Under the pieces are notes generated by a model, which was not told the origin of the DNA, searched no databases, and saw nothing but the letters and a program-made list of their open reading frames with translations. Both the position numbers and the translations under genes were made by a program. Source: a bacterium (GTDB lineage Bacteria; Cyanobacteriota; Sericytochromatia; S15B-MN24; UBA4093). From it: DNA of 64,000 nucleotides. The stretch lies in NCBI GenBank assembly GCA_017744355.1, contig JAGIBK010000001.1, positions 1 to 64,000 of the forward strand, given 5' to 3'. Shown here in pieces: positions 7,703 to 15,974 of this stretch; position 1 is the first letter of the stretch, and the number at the start of each line of letters is the position of its first letter.

Positions 7703-8137
7703 TTAAAAAGGGCGGACGATGACCATGATGACGATGATGATCATCAGGAGGGTGGGGACCTCGTTGAGGATCCGGAAGTACTTGTCCGACTTGTAGTGCG
7801 GGTTGGCGATGAGCTTCTTGCGCGCCGCCGAGTAGATGCCGTGGCAGGCGAACATGCCGACGAGCATGGTCAGCTTGACGTGGAACCAGGGCATCTTGAG
7901 CAGGGCGGGGTTCATGCCGATCATGGCGAGACCCGCGAGCAGGCTCACGATCATCGCCGGGTTCATGATGGCGCGCAGCAGGCGGCGCTCCATGACCTGG
8001 AAGCGGTCCATGACCGTCTGGTCGGTCTCCATGGCGTGGTAGACGTAGAGCCGGGGCAGGTAGAGCATGGCCGCCATCCAGGCGATGACCGCGATGACGT
8101 GGATGGCCTTGACCCAGAGGTAGAGCGAAACGGGCAT
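7703..8137 (-). CDS. hemJ: Protoporphyrinogen IX oxidase, HemJ type
   Basis: 144 residues, an integral membrane protein with four hydrophobic segments: VKAIHVIAVIAWMAAMLYL, MIVSLLAGLAMIGM, KLTMLVGMFACHG and the C-terminal LLMIIIVIMVIV. The conserved His in KAIHVIAVIAWMA and the block YLPRLYVYH are typical of the HemJ (UPF0093) family, which oxidises protoporphyrinogen IX to protoporphyrin IX in cyanobacteria and proteobacteria lacking HemG/HemY. It begins 3 nt after hemF, completing a run of late haem-synthesis genes in the order uroporphyrinogen decarboxylase, coproporphyrinogen oxidase, protoporphyrinogen oxidase. Confidence 0.93.
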   Translation of the reverse strand: MPVSLYLWVKAIHVIAVIAWMAAMLYLPRLYVYHAMETDQTVMDRFQVMERRLLRAIMNPAMIVSLLAGLAMIGMNPALLKMPWFHVKLTMLVGMFACHGIYSAARKKLIANPHYKSDKYFRILNEVPTLLMIIIVIMVIVRPF

Positions 8138-8140
8138 CGA

Positions 8141-9052
8141 TTAGATCCAATCCTTGCTGATGAGGAAGTCGGTGTAGAGCTTGGCCTCGGGGCTGCCCGC
8201 CTCGGGGTGCCAGTCGTAGCGCCACGCCGCCATGGGGGGCATGGACATGAGGATCGACTCGGTGCGCCCACCCGACTGGAGCCCGAACAGGGTACCCCGG
8301 TCCCAGACCAGGTTGAACTCGACGTACCGGCCACGACGATAGGCCTGGAAGTCGCGCTCGCGCTCGCCGTACGGCGTGTCCTTGCGGCGGTCCAGGATGG
8401 GCGCGTAGGCCCCCAGGAAGTGGTCGCCCACGCTCTGCATCAAAGCGAAGCTGAAGTCGAAGTCCTGGTCGGCGAAATCGTCGAAGAAGATCCCGCCGAT
8501 CCCGCGCGGCTCCTTGCGGTGCTTGAGGTAGAAGTAGTCGTCGCACCACTTCTTGAAGCGCGGGTGGTAGTCCTCGCCGAAGGGTGCAAGCGCGTCGCGG
8601 CACTGCTGGTGGAAGTGGACCGCGTCCTCCTCGAAGCCGTAGTAAGGGGTCATGTCCATGCCGCCGCCGAACCACCAGACGGGATCCATGCCCGGCTTGG
8701 TGGCCGAGAACATGCGCACATTCATGTGGACCGTCGGCGCGTAGGGGTTGCGCGGGTGAAGCACCAAGGAGACGCCCATGGCCTCCCACGACCCTCCGAC
8801 GAGCTCCGGCCGGTGGGCCGTGGCCGAGGGGGGCATCTTCGTCCCGAAGACGTGGGAGAAGGCGACCCCGCCCCGCTCGATGACGTCACCGCCCTCGATC
8901 AGGCAGGTGAGCCCGCCGCCGCCCTCGGGGCGCTCCCATGCGTCACGCAGGAAGCGGCCGCCGTCGATGCCCTCAATGTGCTCGATGATGTCGGCCTGCA
9001 GGCCCTGGAGGTAGGCCTTGACCGCTTGGGTCGTGGTGGTGGTCGTGCTCAT
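8141..9052 (-). CDS. hemF: Oxygen-dependent coproporphyrinogen III oxidase
   Basis: 303 residues, normal for HemF. Recognisable blocks are the substrate-binding [46 protein letters not shown] and [31 protein letters not shown]-type C-terminal region. The enzyme decarboxylates two propionates of coproporphyrinogen III using O2, in the cytosol, so the host makes haem aerobically. It starts 12 nt after hemE and ends 3 nt before hemJ, clearly one operon. A run of Thr codons follows the start ([11 protein letters not shown]). Confidence 0.96.
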   Translation of the reverse strand: MSTTTTTTQAVKAYLQGLQADIIEHIEGIDGGRFLRDAWERPEGGGGLTCLIEGGDVIERGGVAFSHVFGTKMPPSATAHRPELVGGSWEAMGVSLVLHPRNPYAPTVHMNVRMFSATKPGMDPVWWFGGGMDMTPYYGFEEDAVHFHQQCRDALAPFGEDYHPRFKKWCDDYFYLKHRKEPRGIGGIFFDDFADQDFDFSFALMQSVGDHFLGAYAPILDRRKDTPYGERERDFQAYRRGRYVEFNLVWDRGTLFGLQSGGRTESILMSMPPMAAWRYDWHPEAGSPEAKLYTDFLISKDWI

Positions 9053-9064
9053 GGGTGGCTCCGG

Positions 9065-10114
9065 TTACGCGACGGGAGAGGCGGCGAGCTCCTTGACGGC
9101 CTGGACGAAGGCCTGCGCGTGCTCGACCGGCACGTCCGGCAGGATGCCGTGGCCCAGGTTGAAGATGTGGCCCGGGCGATCGCCCACCGCCGCCGCGATA
9201 CGGCGCACCTCGGCGCGAATGGTCTCGGGGCTGCCGTAGAGGCGGCAGGGGTCCATGTTGCCCTGGATGGCGACGCGATCGCCGATGCGCTTGAAGGCGT
9301 CGGCGATGTCCACGCGCCAGTCGATGCCGACGCAGTCGGCGCCCGAGTTGGCCAGGTCTTCGAGGACGTGGCCCGCGCCGTTCATGTACAGGATGATGGG
9401 CTTGCCCATGTCCTGGACGCCTTCGATGATCTTCTTGGTGGCGGGCAGGGCGAAGGTGCGGTAGTCCTCGGGCGAGAGGTAGCCGCCCCAGCTCTCGAAG
9501 ATCTGGACGATGTCGGCGCCCGAGGCGATCTGGTAGCGCAGGTAGTCGATCAGGGTGTCGGCGAGCTTGTCCATCAGGCGGTGGAAGGCCGCGGGCTCGC
9601 GGTACATCAGGGCCTTGATGTGGCTGTAGTTCTTGGAGCCGCCGCCCTCGACCATGTAGGCCGCGAGGGTCCAGGGCGCACCGGCGAAGCCGATGAGCGG
9701 CAGGCGGCCGCCGAGGGCCTGCTTGGTGAGCTTGAGGGCCTCGCCGGTGTAGGGAGTCTCCTCGGCCGCGACGGGGATGCGCAGGCGGTCGATGTCAGCC
9801 AGGGTGCGGATGGGGTTGCCCAGGTGGGGGCCCTTGTCGTCGAAGTAGACGTCCATCCCCATGGGGGTCAGGGGGATGAGGATGTCCGAGAAGATGATCG
9901 CCGCGTCCACCCCGACCTTGTCGATGGGCTGCATGGTGACCTCGGCGGCCAGATCCGGGGTGCGGCAGAGGGTGAGGAAGTCCACCTTGGCGCGGATGGC
10001 GCGGAACTCGGCCATGTAACGGCCCGCCTGACGCATGATCCAGACCGGGGGCCGATCGTTGGGAAGGCGGCGCGCGGCGCGGATGAGGCGATGCTCGGTC
10101 GAGTTGTTTTCCAT
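9065..10114 (-). CDS. hemE: Uroporphyrinogen decarboxylase
   Basis: 349 residues from the ATG at 10114, chosen because GAAGGAA lies 7 nt upstream; an in-frame TTG at 10132 would add six residues. The family signature PPVWIMRQAGRYM and the second signature GFAGAPWTLAAYMVEG are present, with the catalytic FSDILIPLTPMGMDVYF segment. It converts uroporphyrinogen III to coproporphyrinogen III. First gene of the hemE-hemF-hemJ operon; its promoter must lie in the 228-nt divergent gap to the coiled-coil gene. Confidence 0.96.
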   Translation of the reverse strand: MENNSTEHRLIRAARRLPNDRPPVWIMRQAGRYMAEFRAIRAKVDFLTLCRTPDLAAEVTMQPIDKVGVDAAIIFSDILIPLTPMGMDVYFDDKGPHLGNPIRTLADIDRLRIPVAAEETPYTGEALKLTKQALGGRLPLIGFAGAPWTLAAYMVEGGGSKNYSHIKALMYREPAAFHRLMDKLADTLIDYLRYQIASGADIVQIFESWGGYLSPEDYRTFALPATKKIIEGVQDMGKPIILYMNGAGHVLEDLANSGADCVGIDWRVDIADAFKRIGDRVAIQGNMDPCRLYGSPETIRAEVRRIAAAVGDRPGHIFNLGHGILPDVPVEHAQAFVQAVKELAASPVA

Positions 10115-10342
10115 GGTGGGTTCCTTCGTCAATCCTTATGCTGGGGCGCACCGGAGGCCGGGCGCGAAGGGGCCAGGTGATTAGGCCAGTCTACCATGGC
10201 CGCAGATCAAGCGCCTACCGGCCTGGGTCCGTGCCAAGTACGGATCTTGCGCCGACCAGCGCGCAAGATTTACGCTAGGACGTCCGATAGACATGACGGA
10301 AAGACAGCCGCCACCCGGCGGCGCGTTCAGGAGGGGATTCCG

Positions 10343-11464
10343 ATGGATAAGGCGAACGGATCGCAGGGCAAGCTCTACAGCATCAACTGGGCCTCCTTGC
10401 AGGGCGGCGTGCAGCAGCGCCCCAAGCCTGAAGCCGCCCCGGAGCCCGAGACGGCGCGCCCGGTCCGCGGCGATCGCTACGACTTCAAGCTGCCGTCCAC
10501 TGGCTCGCGGCCTTCGACCGACGCCCCGTCGGCGTCCGGCTCCTCGGTCAAGAACCAGGTGCTGCGCATCGACAAGGAGATCGGCACCCTCAACAAGGCC
10601 CTCGGCCGCAACCAGGAAGAGCTGAAGGAAGCTCACCGCGAGCGCGCCGAACTCAAGGAAGTGCTCGCCGAGAAGGTGCAGCAGGCCACCGAGCTCAAGG
10701 GCGAGATCAAGGGCGCCAAGCAAGAGAAGGCCCAGCTCCAGGCCGAGATCAACGCCATCTGCGACCAGCTCGAGATGGTGGACGGCCGCATCGGCAATCT
10801 CAAGACCGAGCAGGACGCCCTGCTCGCCAAGGAGGCCCAGCTCTCCAAGCAGCACCGGACCTTCTACGACGAGGCCAACGGCGCCAAGAACTACGAGCAG
10901 TACCTCAAGACCCTGCCCGAGACGGCCCGCGGTGACGGCGAGCTCTCCGCCGCCAAGCGCGAGGCGGCCTCCAACAAGACCCAGCGCGCCGAGGAGCTGC
11001 TGCACAAGACCGAGTACGCTCTGGTCGACACCAACACCCAGCAGGCCCTCAACGGCCTCGAGAACCACTTCCTGCAGGTCAAGCGCACCCGCCTCGAGAC
11101 CAAGGGCGACGCCAAGATCGGCGAGCTGAACCTCACCCAGCAGCAGATCGAGCGCCTCCTGCGCAAGCAGGACAAGGTCGAGGGCCAGATCTCGGACACC
11201 AAGGGCCAGATCTCCCAGACCGACGCCCAGATCAACAAGACCCAGAAGAACATCGCGACCCTGGAGCGCAAGATCAACGACCTGGAAGGCCTGCGCGACG
11301 AGATCCTGGCCGACGCCATCGCGTCTCGCCAGCAGGACGCCAAGGAGATCGCCGACAAGATCGCCGAGCTCGAGGCGGGCATCCGCAGCCTCAAGGGCGA
11401 GCTCAAGGCCACCCGCGAGGAGCTCCAGGACCTCAAGGAGCTGCGCCAGTCCTACGCCGACTAA
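10343..11464 (+). CDS. Long coiled-coil protein of unknown function
   Basis: 373 residues from the ATG at 10343 (AGGAGGGGATTCCG upstream). After a 65-residue Pro/Ser-rich N-terminus the whole protein is heptad-patterned Lys/Glu/Leu/Gln, from VKNQVLRIDKEIGTLNKAL to ELKATREELQDLKELRQS, with one break near YEQYLKTLPETARGDGELS (about residues 195-213). No signal peptide, membrane segment or enzyme motif. It resembles SMC-hinge-less or tropomyosin-like structural proteins only in pattern. It stands alone, divergent from hemE and followed by two inverted repeats. A cytoskeletal or scaffold role is a guess. Confidence 0.8.
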   Translation: MDKANGSQGKLYSINWASLQGGVQQRPKPEAAPEPETARPVRGDRYDFKLPSTGSRPSTDAPSASGSSVKNQVLRIDKEIGTLNKALGRNQEELKEAHRERAELKEVLAEKVQQATELKGEIKGAKQEKAQLQAEINAICDQLEMVDGRIGNLKTEQDALLAKEAQLSKQHRTFYDEANGAKNYEQYLKTLPETARGDGELSAAKREAASNKTQRAEELLHKTEYALVDTNTQQALNGLENHFLQVKRTRLETKGDAKIGELNLTQQQIERLLRKQDKVEGQISDTKGQISQTDAQINKTQKNIATLERKINDLEGLRDEILADAIASRQQDAKEIADKIAELEAGIRSLKGELKATREELQDLKELRQSYAD

Positions 11465-11544
11465 AGAGCATCTAACAAAACCAGGCATGTTACGACCTGT
11501 GGCCGCCGTGGGCGGCTTGAAGGAACAGTTTCGTTAGACGCTCT
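11465..11544 (+). repeat. Structured element: 12-bp imperfect inverted repeat enclosing a GC hairpin
   Basis: AGAGCATCTAAC (11465-11476), directly after the stop codon, pairs with GTTAGACGCTCT (11533-11544) with one mismatch. Inside is GCCGCC-GTG-GGCGGC. It could be a 3'-UTR structure, a small mobile-type element or a cis-acting RNA. It is not a tRNA: no anticodon or T-arm pattern can be made. Confidence 0.5.
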
Positions 11545-11560
11545 AGCCCCCTTCCGAATC

Positions 11561-11596
11561 CAAAAGGCCCGAGAGTTCGAACTCTCGGGCCTTTTG
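11561..11596. terminator. Perfect 36-bp palindrome, bidirectional terminator
   Basis: CAAAAGGCCCGAGAGTTC and its exact complement form a palindrome with no spacer. The arms end in CCTTTTG, giving a short U-tract on the plus strand. It lies between the coiled-coil gene and the glycosidase-like gene. Confidence 0.8.
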
Positions 11597-11645
11597 GCGT
11601 ATGATTGCCTAGCAATTATCGCTGTTGTCTTGGAAAGGGAAGGTT

Positions 11646-12731
11646 GTGCTCGGTTCGAAATGGCCCCGGCGGGCGATCCTTGGCCTGACGCCCGTGGCGG
11701 TGCTCGCGACGCTCGCCTATCACCCCTTCTGGCCGCCGCCCCCTGCCCTCTCTGCCGACATCCCGAAGGCTTTCGCCTGGGGGATCAGCTGGCACCCTTC
11801 GGACGAGACGGAGGGCGCGATCGCGCCTGCCGCCCAGATGGACGCCGCCCAGCAGCTGGGGGTGGGCCTGCTGCGCTTCGATGCCCCATGGTTCAAGCTG
11901 CAGCCCACGGCGGATGCGCCCTTCGACCCCAAGGTGCTCGAAACCATACGCGCTCAGGTGGAGGGCAGTCTCTCGCGCGGCATGGCGGTCAAGGTGAACC
12001 TGGGCAACTACCCCGGCTGGGCGATCGAACTGCTCAAGCGGGACCCCGACGCCTTCTTCGCGCGCTACCGCGCCTACGTCGAGGCCGCCGTCGACGCCCT
12101 GGGGCCGGGGGTGAGCTACTACCAGCTCGGCAACGAGTTCAACACCATCCTGGATCCGATCCCCCGCGAGCTGGACTCTCGGGTCTTCAACGAGGCCCGC
12201 GTCGTCATCGATCGCTTCAAGGCCGCGCGCCCCGGCTGGAAGGTCAAGACGGTGATCAACGTCTGCGATACCTTCTCGATCCCCTGGCACGACGAGCTGG
12301 AGCGGGTCATGCAGGAGGCCTCGCCCTCCATCGACGTGGTGGGCTACGACTTCTACCCGGGCAATTACTCGCACCTGCACGACTGGAGCGCCTGGCCGGG
12401 CCTCGCCCACATCGAGGGCGTCATGAAGCGCTACGGCAAGGAAGGGGCCATCTGCGAGACAGGCTGCCTCACGGCCTTCGGCGAACAGCGCCAGGCGCGC
12501 TGGACCGCCGAGTCGACCCGGGCCATGCTGAACACCATCGCAGCCTCCCCGCTCAAGGATCGCTTCCTCTTCGGGGTCTTCTACGAGCTGATGGACCCGC
12601 CGAAGATCCCCTTCTATCCGACCGAGGGGACCTTCGGCCTCATGACCGCCCAGGGCCGTCTCAAGCCGGGCTTCGAAGCCTTCAGGCAAGTGGTGACTGA
12701 GACCCGGGCGGTGCAGGGAGCGGCGCGCTAG
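11646..12731 (+). CDS. Membrane-anchored glycoside-hydrolase-like (TIM barrel) protein
   Basis: 361 residues from a GTG at 11646, preceded by GGAAAGGGAAG; a TTG at 11625 would be a longer alternative. A short hydrophobic N-terminus (RRAILGLTPVAVLATLAYHPF) suggests an uncleaved anchor or signal. The rest reads as a (beta/alpha)8 glycosidase: FAWGISWHPSD, LLRFDAPWFKLQP, YYQLGNEFNT (candidate acid/base Glu after Asn, about residue 163), VVGYDFYPG and GAICETGC (candidate nucleophile Glu, about 270). That layout fits clan GH-A. The substrate cannot be told. It converges on arsC with a 4-nt overlap of stops. Confidence 0.75.
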   Translation: MLGSKWPRRAILGLTPVAVLATLAYHPFWPPPPALSADIPKAFAWGISWHPSDETEGAIAPAAQMDAAQQLGVGLLRFDAPWFKLQPTADAPFDPKVLETIRAQVEGSLSRGMAVKVNLGNYPGWAIELLKRDPDAFFARYRAYVEAAVDALGPGVSYYQLGNEFNTILDPIPRELDSRVFNEARVVIDRFKAARPGWKVKTVINVCDTFSIPWHDELERVMQEASPSIDVVGYDFYPGNYSHLHDWSAWPGLAHIEGVMKRYGKEGAICETGCLTAFGEQRQARWTAESTRAMLNTIAASPLKDRFLFGVFYELMDPPKIPFYPTEGTFGLMTAQGRLKPGFEAFRQVVTETRAVQGAAR

Positions 12732-13081
12732 CCGAGCAGTTCCTGAGCGCGCTCGGGCGGGCGCGCCACGACGGCCTTGTCGCCCTTGATGACGATGGGG
12801 CGCTCGATGAGGACCGGGTTCGCGACCATCACCGCGATCGCCTCTTCGCGCGAGAGGGTCTTGGCCCCGAGGCCCAGCTCCTTGTACCGGTCCTCGCCGG
12901 TGCGCATCAGCTGCTGGGGCTCCATCCCGAGCTTCTTCAGGATGGCGTCCAGTTCCTCGGCGCTCGGCGGGGTGTCGAGGTACTTGACGACCGAAGGGGT
13001 GACGCCCGCTTCTTCGACGAGGGCGAGGGCCTGGCGGCTCTTGCTGCAGCGAGGGTTGTGGTAGATGACGACGTCGGACAC
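12728..13081 (-). CDS. arsC: Arsenate reductase, glutaredoxin-dependent ArsC family
   Basis: 117 residues. The N-terminal IYHNPRCSKSRQAL holds the catalytic Cys of the thioredoxin-fold ArsC/Spx family. The downstream ERPIVIKGDKAVVARPPE segment carries the arginines typical of true arsenate reductases (IERPI and ARPP). It reduces arsenate to arsenite at the expense of glutaredoxin. It is divergent from arsB with a 43-nt gap, which must contain both promoters; no ArsR-type regulator is visible nearby. Confidence 0.9.
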   Translation of the reverse strand: MSDVVIYHNPRCSKSRQALALVEEAGVTPSVVKYLDTPPSAEELDAILKKLGMEPQQLMRTGEDRYKELGLGAKTLSREEAIAVMVANPVLIERPIVIKGDKAVVARPPERAQELLG

Positions 13082-13124
13082 GATGGTTGCTCCTTTCCAG
13101 TAGAACGAGAGAATCTTAACCCGT

Positions 13125-14390
13125 ATGAACCCGGCTTTCTACCTGTCTTCGGCGCTGCTTGCGCTCTGCATCCTGCTCATCGTCTGGCGGCCGTTTCGCT
13201 TGCCCGTGGTGGCGCCCCCCGTGGCGGGGGCTGCCGTGCTGCTGGTGACGGGGCTGACCCCGCCCTCGGCGATCGCGACGGTGTGGGGCCTGGTCTGGGA
13301 TGCGACCCTCACCCTGCTCGGGCTCATGATGATCTCGCTGGTGCTCGATCGCGGGGGCTTCTTCCGCTGGTGCGCCGGGCGCATCGCGCTCGCGAGCGGC
13401 GGCAGCGGCACGCGGGCGTGGTGGGGCCTGATGCTGCTCGCTTGGGCGACCACCGCGGTGCTTGCCAACGACGGGGCCATGCTGATCCTGGTGCCCATCT
13501 ACGCCGAGTTGTTGCTCAAGAGCGGCGCGACGCGCGCCCAGGTCTACGCCTTCCTCTTCCCCGTGGGCTTCCTCATCGACGTTGCGAGCACGCCCCTGGT
13601 CACGAGCAACCTCACCAACATCATGGCGGCGGACTACTTCCGCCTCGGCTTCGGGGAATACGCCCGCCTGATGGCCGTCCCGAGCCTGGTGCTGGGCCTC
13701 GCCGCGCTGGGCTTCGGCTGGCTGGCCTTCCGCGCGCATGTGCCCGAGCGCCTGCCCCTCTCGGCGGCTGTGGCCCCGCGCCCCAAGGGGCTGGTCTTCG
13801 CGGCCGGCTGGACGGCCCTTGCCGCGCTCGGCCTCGGCTTTTGCCTCGCCCACGTCTTCCACTGGCCGGTCTGCGCGGTGGTGGGGGCGGTGGCCCTGGG
13901 CTTGCTCGCGGTGGGTTTCGCCTCGGGGGAGCTTGCGGTCGTCGACCTGCCGCGCTTGACCCCGTGGCACGTCCCGGTCTTCGCCCTGAGCCTCTTCGTC
14001 ATGGTCGAGGCCGTCGCCCGAACGGGCGGACAGCACCTGCTCGCCGAAGCGTGGCTTGCGGCTGCACCCGGCTTGCGCCCGCTCGCCGTGGGCGGGACCA
14101 TCGGGGCCCTCGCGGCGGGGCTCAATAACCTACCGGCCTTGCTGCTCGGCCTTCTGAGCTTCGGCCAGGTGCCCGAGGTCGCCACTCCTGCGGCCATCGC
14201 GTCGAGCGTGGTGGGCGCGAACGTGGCGCCCAAGCTGACCCCATACGGCTCGCTCGCCACCCTGCTTTGGATGGGGCTCTTGGGGGCCAAGGGCTTCCAT
14301 GTCGGTTGGGGTGAGTACATGCGCTACGCCCTGCGCCTGACCCCGCCGGTCCTGGTCCTGGGTCTCCTGGCTGCTTGGCTCATAGCGTGA
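13125..14390 (+). CDS. arsB: Arsenite efflux permease (ArsB-like, ion-transporter superfamily)
   Basis: 421 residues with about eleven hydrophobic spans. Blocks typical of ArsB/IT permeases are seen: ATTAVLANDGAMLILVPIYAELL, STPLVTSNLTNIMAADYF and, in the second half, ALAAGLNNLPALLLGLLSF with GANVAPKLTPYGSLATLLW. It exports arsenite across the inner membrane, using proton motive force when no ArsA is present; no arsA is here. Divergent partner of arsC. Its stop codon lies inside the left arm of a strong hairpin. Confidence 0.88.
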   Translation: MNPAFYLSSALLALCILLIVWRPFRLPVVAPPVAGAAVLLVTGLTPPSAIATVWGLVWDATLTLLGLMMISLVLDRGGFFRWCAGRIALASGGSGTRAWWGLMLLAWATTAVLANDGAMLILVPIYAELLLKSGATRAQVYAFLFPVGFLIDVASTPLVTSNLTNIMAADYFRLGFGEYARLMAVPSLVLGLAALGFGWLAFRAHVPERLPLSAAVAPRPKGLVFAAGWTALAALGLGFCLAHVFHWPVCAVVGAVALGLLAVGFASGELAVVDLPRLTPWHVPVFALSLFVMVEAVARTGGQHLLAEAWLAAAPGLRPLAVGGTIGALAAGLNNLPALLLGLLSFGQVPEVATPAAIASSVVGANVAPKLTPYGSLATLLWMGLLGAKGFHVGWGEYMRYALRLTPPVLVLGLLAAWLIA

Positions 14391-14422
14391 AGTGAGGCGG
14401 AGCGCACTCCGCCTCACTTCAC
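14387..14422. terminator. 16-bp perfect hairpin overlapping the arsB stop
   Basis: GTGAAGTGAGGCGGAG (14387-14402) and its exact complement (14407-14422) flank a 4-nt loop. The arsB TGA is inside the left arm. It serves as terminator for arsB and for the convergent small gene at 14440. Confidence 0.8.
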
Positions 14423-14439
14423 GTGATGCCCTGGAAGCG

Positions 14440-14709
14440 CTACATGGGTTTCTTGGCGGGCGGCGTCGTCTTGTGTTTCTGGGCTTTTTGTTTCTCGTGC
14501 TTCATGGTGCCGCCGCCGCCGCCCTTGGGGGCCGCCTTCTTGTGGGTCTTCTTGGTGGTCGTGGTCGTGGTCGTGGTGGAGCTCTTGTGCTTGGCGTTTT
14601 GGGCGGCGAGGGTCATGGGGCCATTGTGATCCGGAGTGGCGTAAGCCGCGCCAGCGCCCATGAGGCCAAGCGCCATCAACGGGGTGACGATCAGAGCGAT
14701 GCGTTTCAC
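14440..14709 (-). CDS. Small secreted Lys/Thr/His-rich protein, unknown function
   Basis: 89 residues. A signal peptide (MKRIALIVTPLMALGLMGAGAAYA) precedes a low-complexity mature part: PDHNGPMTLAAQNAKHKSS, eight consecutive Thr, then Lys-rich KKTHKKAAPKGGGGG and a basic tail ending KKPM. The mature protein is strongly cationic, so it could bind nucleic acid, polyanions or the cell surface. AGAGGAGGACCTC precedes the ATG. No homologue recognised. It converges on arsB, sharing the hairpin at 14387-14422. Confidence 0.7.
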   Translation of the reverse strand: MKRIALIVTPLMALGLMGAGAAYATPDHNGPMTLAAQNAKHKSSTTTTTTTTKKTHKKAAPKGGGGGTMKHEKQKAQKHKTTPPAKKPM

Positions 14710-14950
14710 GAGGTCCTCCTCTTCTCTCGGGGGCTCTCGGGTTCACCGGGGCCGAGCAAGGAACCAGGGGTGACACACCACCCCCGACCCCTTCACTTTG
14801 CCTCTGCTTTCATCGAAGCGAAAGCCAACGATGACCAAGGATTTGATGAAGTTTCAGCAGGCCGCACCATCTTACTCGACGGGCGGCTGGAAGCCCGATA
14901 GACTGTTGGTTGGCGGCAGGCAGCCGCCCGTAAACGAAGGAGACACGGGA

Positions 14951-15529
14951 ATGGCAGGGCTCAAGCTGTCGTGGACTTGGCTTGTTGGGGGGCTTTTCGC
15001 CGGTGCGATCGCGCTGGCGGCCGTTTTCAGCATGCTGCTGCCGCAGGGCCCGGCGCCGCTCGCGGACGTGCCCATGACCGACCACCACGGCAAGCCCGCG
15101 AGCTGGTCCAGTTACCGCGGCAAGTGGCTGATCGTCTATTTCGGCTACACGGGCTGCCCGGATGCCTGCCCCACCGGCCTCACCGAGATCGCCAAGGAGA
15201 TGAAGGATCTCGGCAAGGACGCCGAGAAGGTCCAGGTGGCGCTCGTCACCCTGGATCCCGAGCGGGATACCACCAAGCTGCTTGCCGGCTACGTGCCCTA
15301 CTTCAATCCCACCTTCGTGGGCCTCAGGCCCGAGCGCGCTCAGCTGGAAGCGGTGATCAAGCCCTTCGGCGTCCAGTACGAGAAGACCCCCGGCAAGTCC
15401 GGCCAGGGCTACGAGATCAACCACTCGCTCGATTTCTTCGTGCTCGACCCTGACGGCCGCCTCCAGAGCCGCTTCCTCACCCCGCTGCCGCCGGGGGCCT
15501 TCCGCAAGACCCTGCAACTCGCTTCCTAG
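14951..15529 (+). CDS. SCO1/SenC-type copper chaperone for cytochrome oxidase
   Basis: 192 residues from the ATG at 14951 (GAAGGAGACACGG). One N-terminal membrane anchor (LVGGLFAGAIALAAVFSML) is followed by a periplasmic thioredoxin fold: WLIVYFGYTGCPDACPTGLTEIAKEM with the copper-binding CxxxC, LVTLDPERDT, and the distal copper-binding His in GYEINHSLDFFVLD. It helps load the CuA site of cytochrome c oxidase. It is followed 9 nt later by the PCu(A)C chaperone, so the pair is a copper-delivery operon; the oxidase itself is not in the window. An in-frame upstream ATG at 14831 lacks a good ribosome-binding site. Confidence 0.92.
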   Translation: MAGLKLSWTWLVGGLFAGAIALAAVFSMLLPQGPAPLADVPMTDHHGKPASWSSYRGKWLIVYFGYTGCPDACPTGLTEIAKEMKDLGKDAEKVQVALVTLDPERDTTKLLAGYVPYFNPTFVGLRPERAQLEAVIKPFGVQYEKTPGKSGQGYEINHSLDFFVLDPDGRLQSRFLTPLPPGAFRKTLQLAS

Positions 15530-15538
15530 GAGCCTGTC

Positions 15539-15970
15539 ATGAAACGTCTCGCCCTCGCGACGCTCTTGGTTTCCCTCTGGGCCCCCGCCGCTCTGGCCGC
15601 CGGCCCCCTCAAGGTCGAGGCCCCCTGGGTCCGCGAGGCACCCCCCACCGCGCGGGTCCTGGCGGGCTACGCCACCTTCCGCAACGCGGGCGCTGAGCCC
15701 GACGCGCTGGTGGCGGTGAAGACCGAGGTGGCCGATCGGGTCGAGATCCACACCATGGCCATGCGCGGCGGCGTGATGCGGATGCAGGCCATCCCCTTCC
15801 TCGAGATTCCTGCCAAGGGCACGGCGAAGCTGGTGCCGGGCGGCGCCCACCTCATGATCTACGACCCGAAGCGTCCCCTGCGCGACGGCGAGACGGTGCC
15901 CATGACCTTCGTCTTCCGGGGCGGCACCGAGCTGCGCCTTTCAGTTCCCGTCCGCAAGGTCCAGGGCTGA
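15539..15970 (+). CDS. Periplasmic copper chaperone PCu(A)C
   Basis: 143 residues with a signal peptide (MKRLALATLLVSLWAPAALA). The copper-binding pattern H-x10-M-x-M...H-x-M is visible in VEIHTMAMRGGVMRMQ and GGAHLMIYD, and the beta-barrel-like fold is that of the DUF461/PCu(A)C family. It delivers Cu(I) to cytochrome oxidase together with Sco. It is co-transcribed with the Sco gene (9-nt gap) and convergent with the histidine kinase (4-nt gap). Confidence 0.92.
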   Translation: MKRLALATLLVSLWAPAALAAGPLKVEAPWVREAPPTARVLAGYATFRNAGAEPDALVAVKTEVADRVEIHTMAMRGGVMRMQAIPFLEIPAKGTAKLVPGGAHLMIYDPKRPLRDGETVPMTFVFRGGTELRLSVPVRKVQG

Positions 15971-15974
15971 GGCT

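Noticed and set aside
7796-10180. 794-codon plus-strand open frame opposite hemJ-hemF-hemE
   Set aside because: Spans three well-identified genes on the opposite strand and has no recognisable domain; a compositional shadow.
10181-11488. 435-codon minus-strand frame opposite the coiled-coil gene
   Set aside because: Leu/Gly/Val-rich mirror of Glu/Lys/Gln codons; the plus-strand frame has the start signals and heptads.
11465-11544. tRNA gene
   Set aside because: The closing stem is long enough, but no T-arm, anticodon stem or CCA-type end can be formed.
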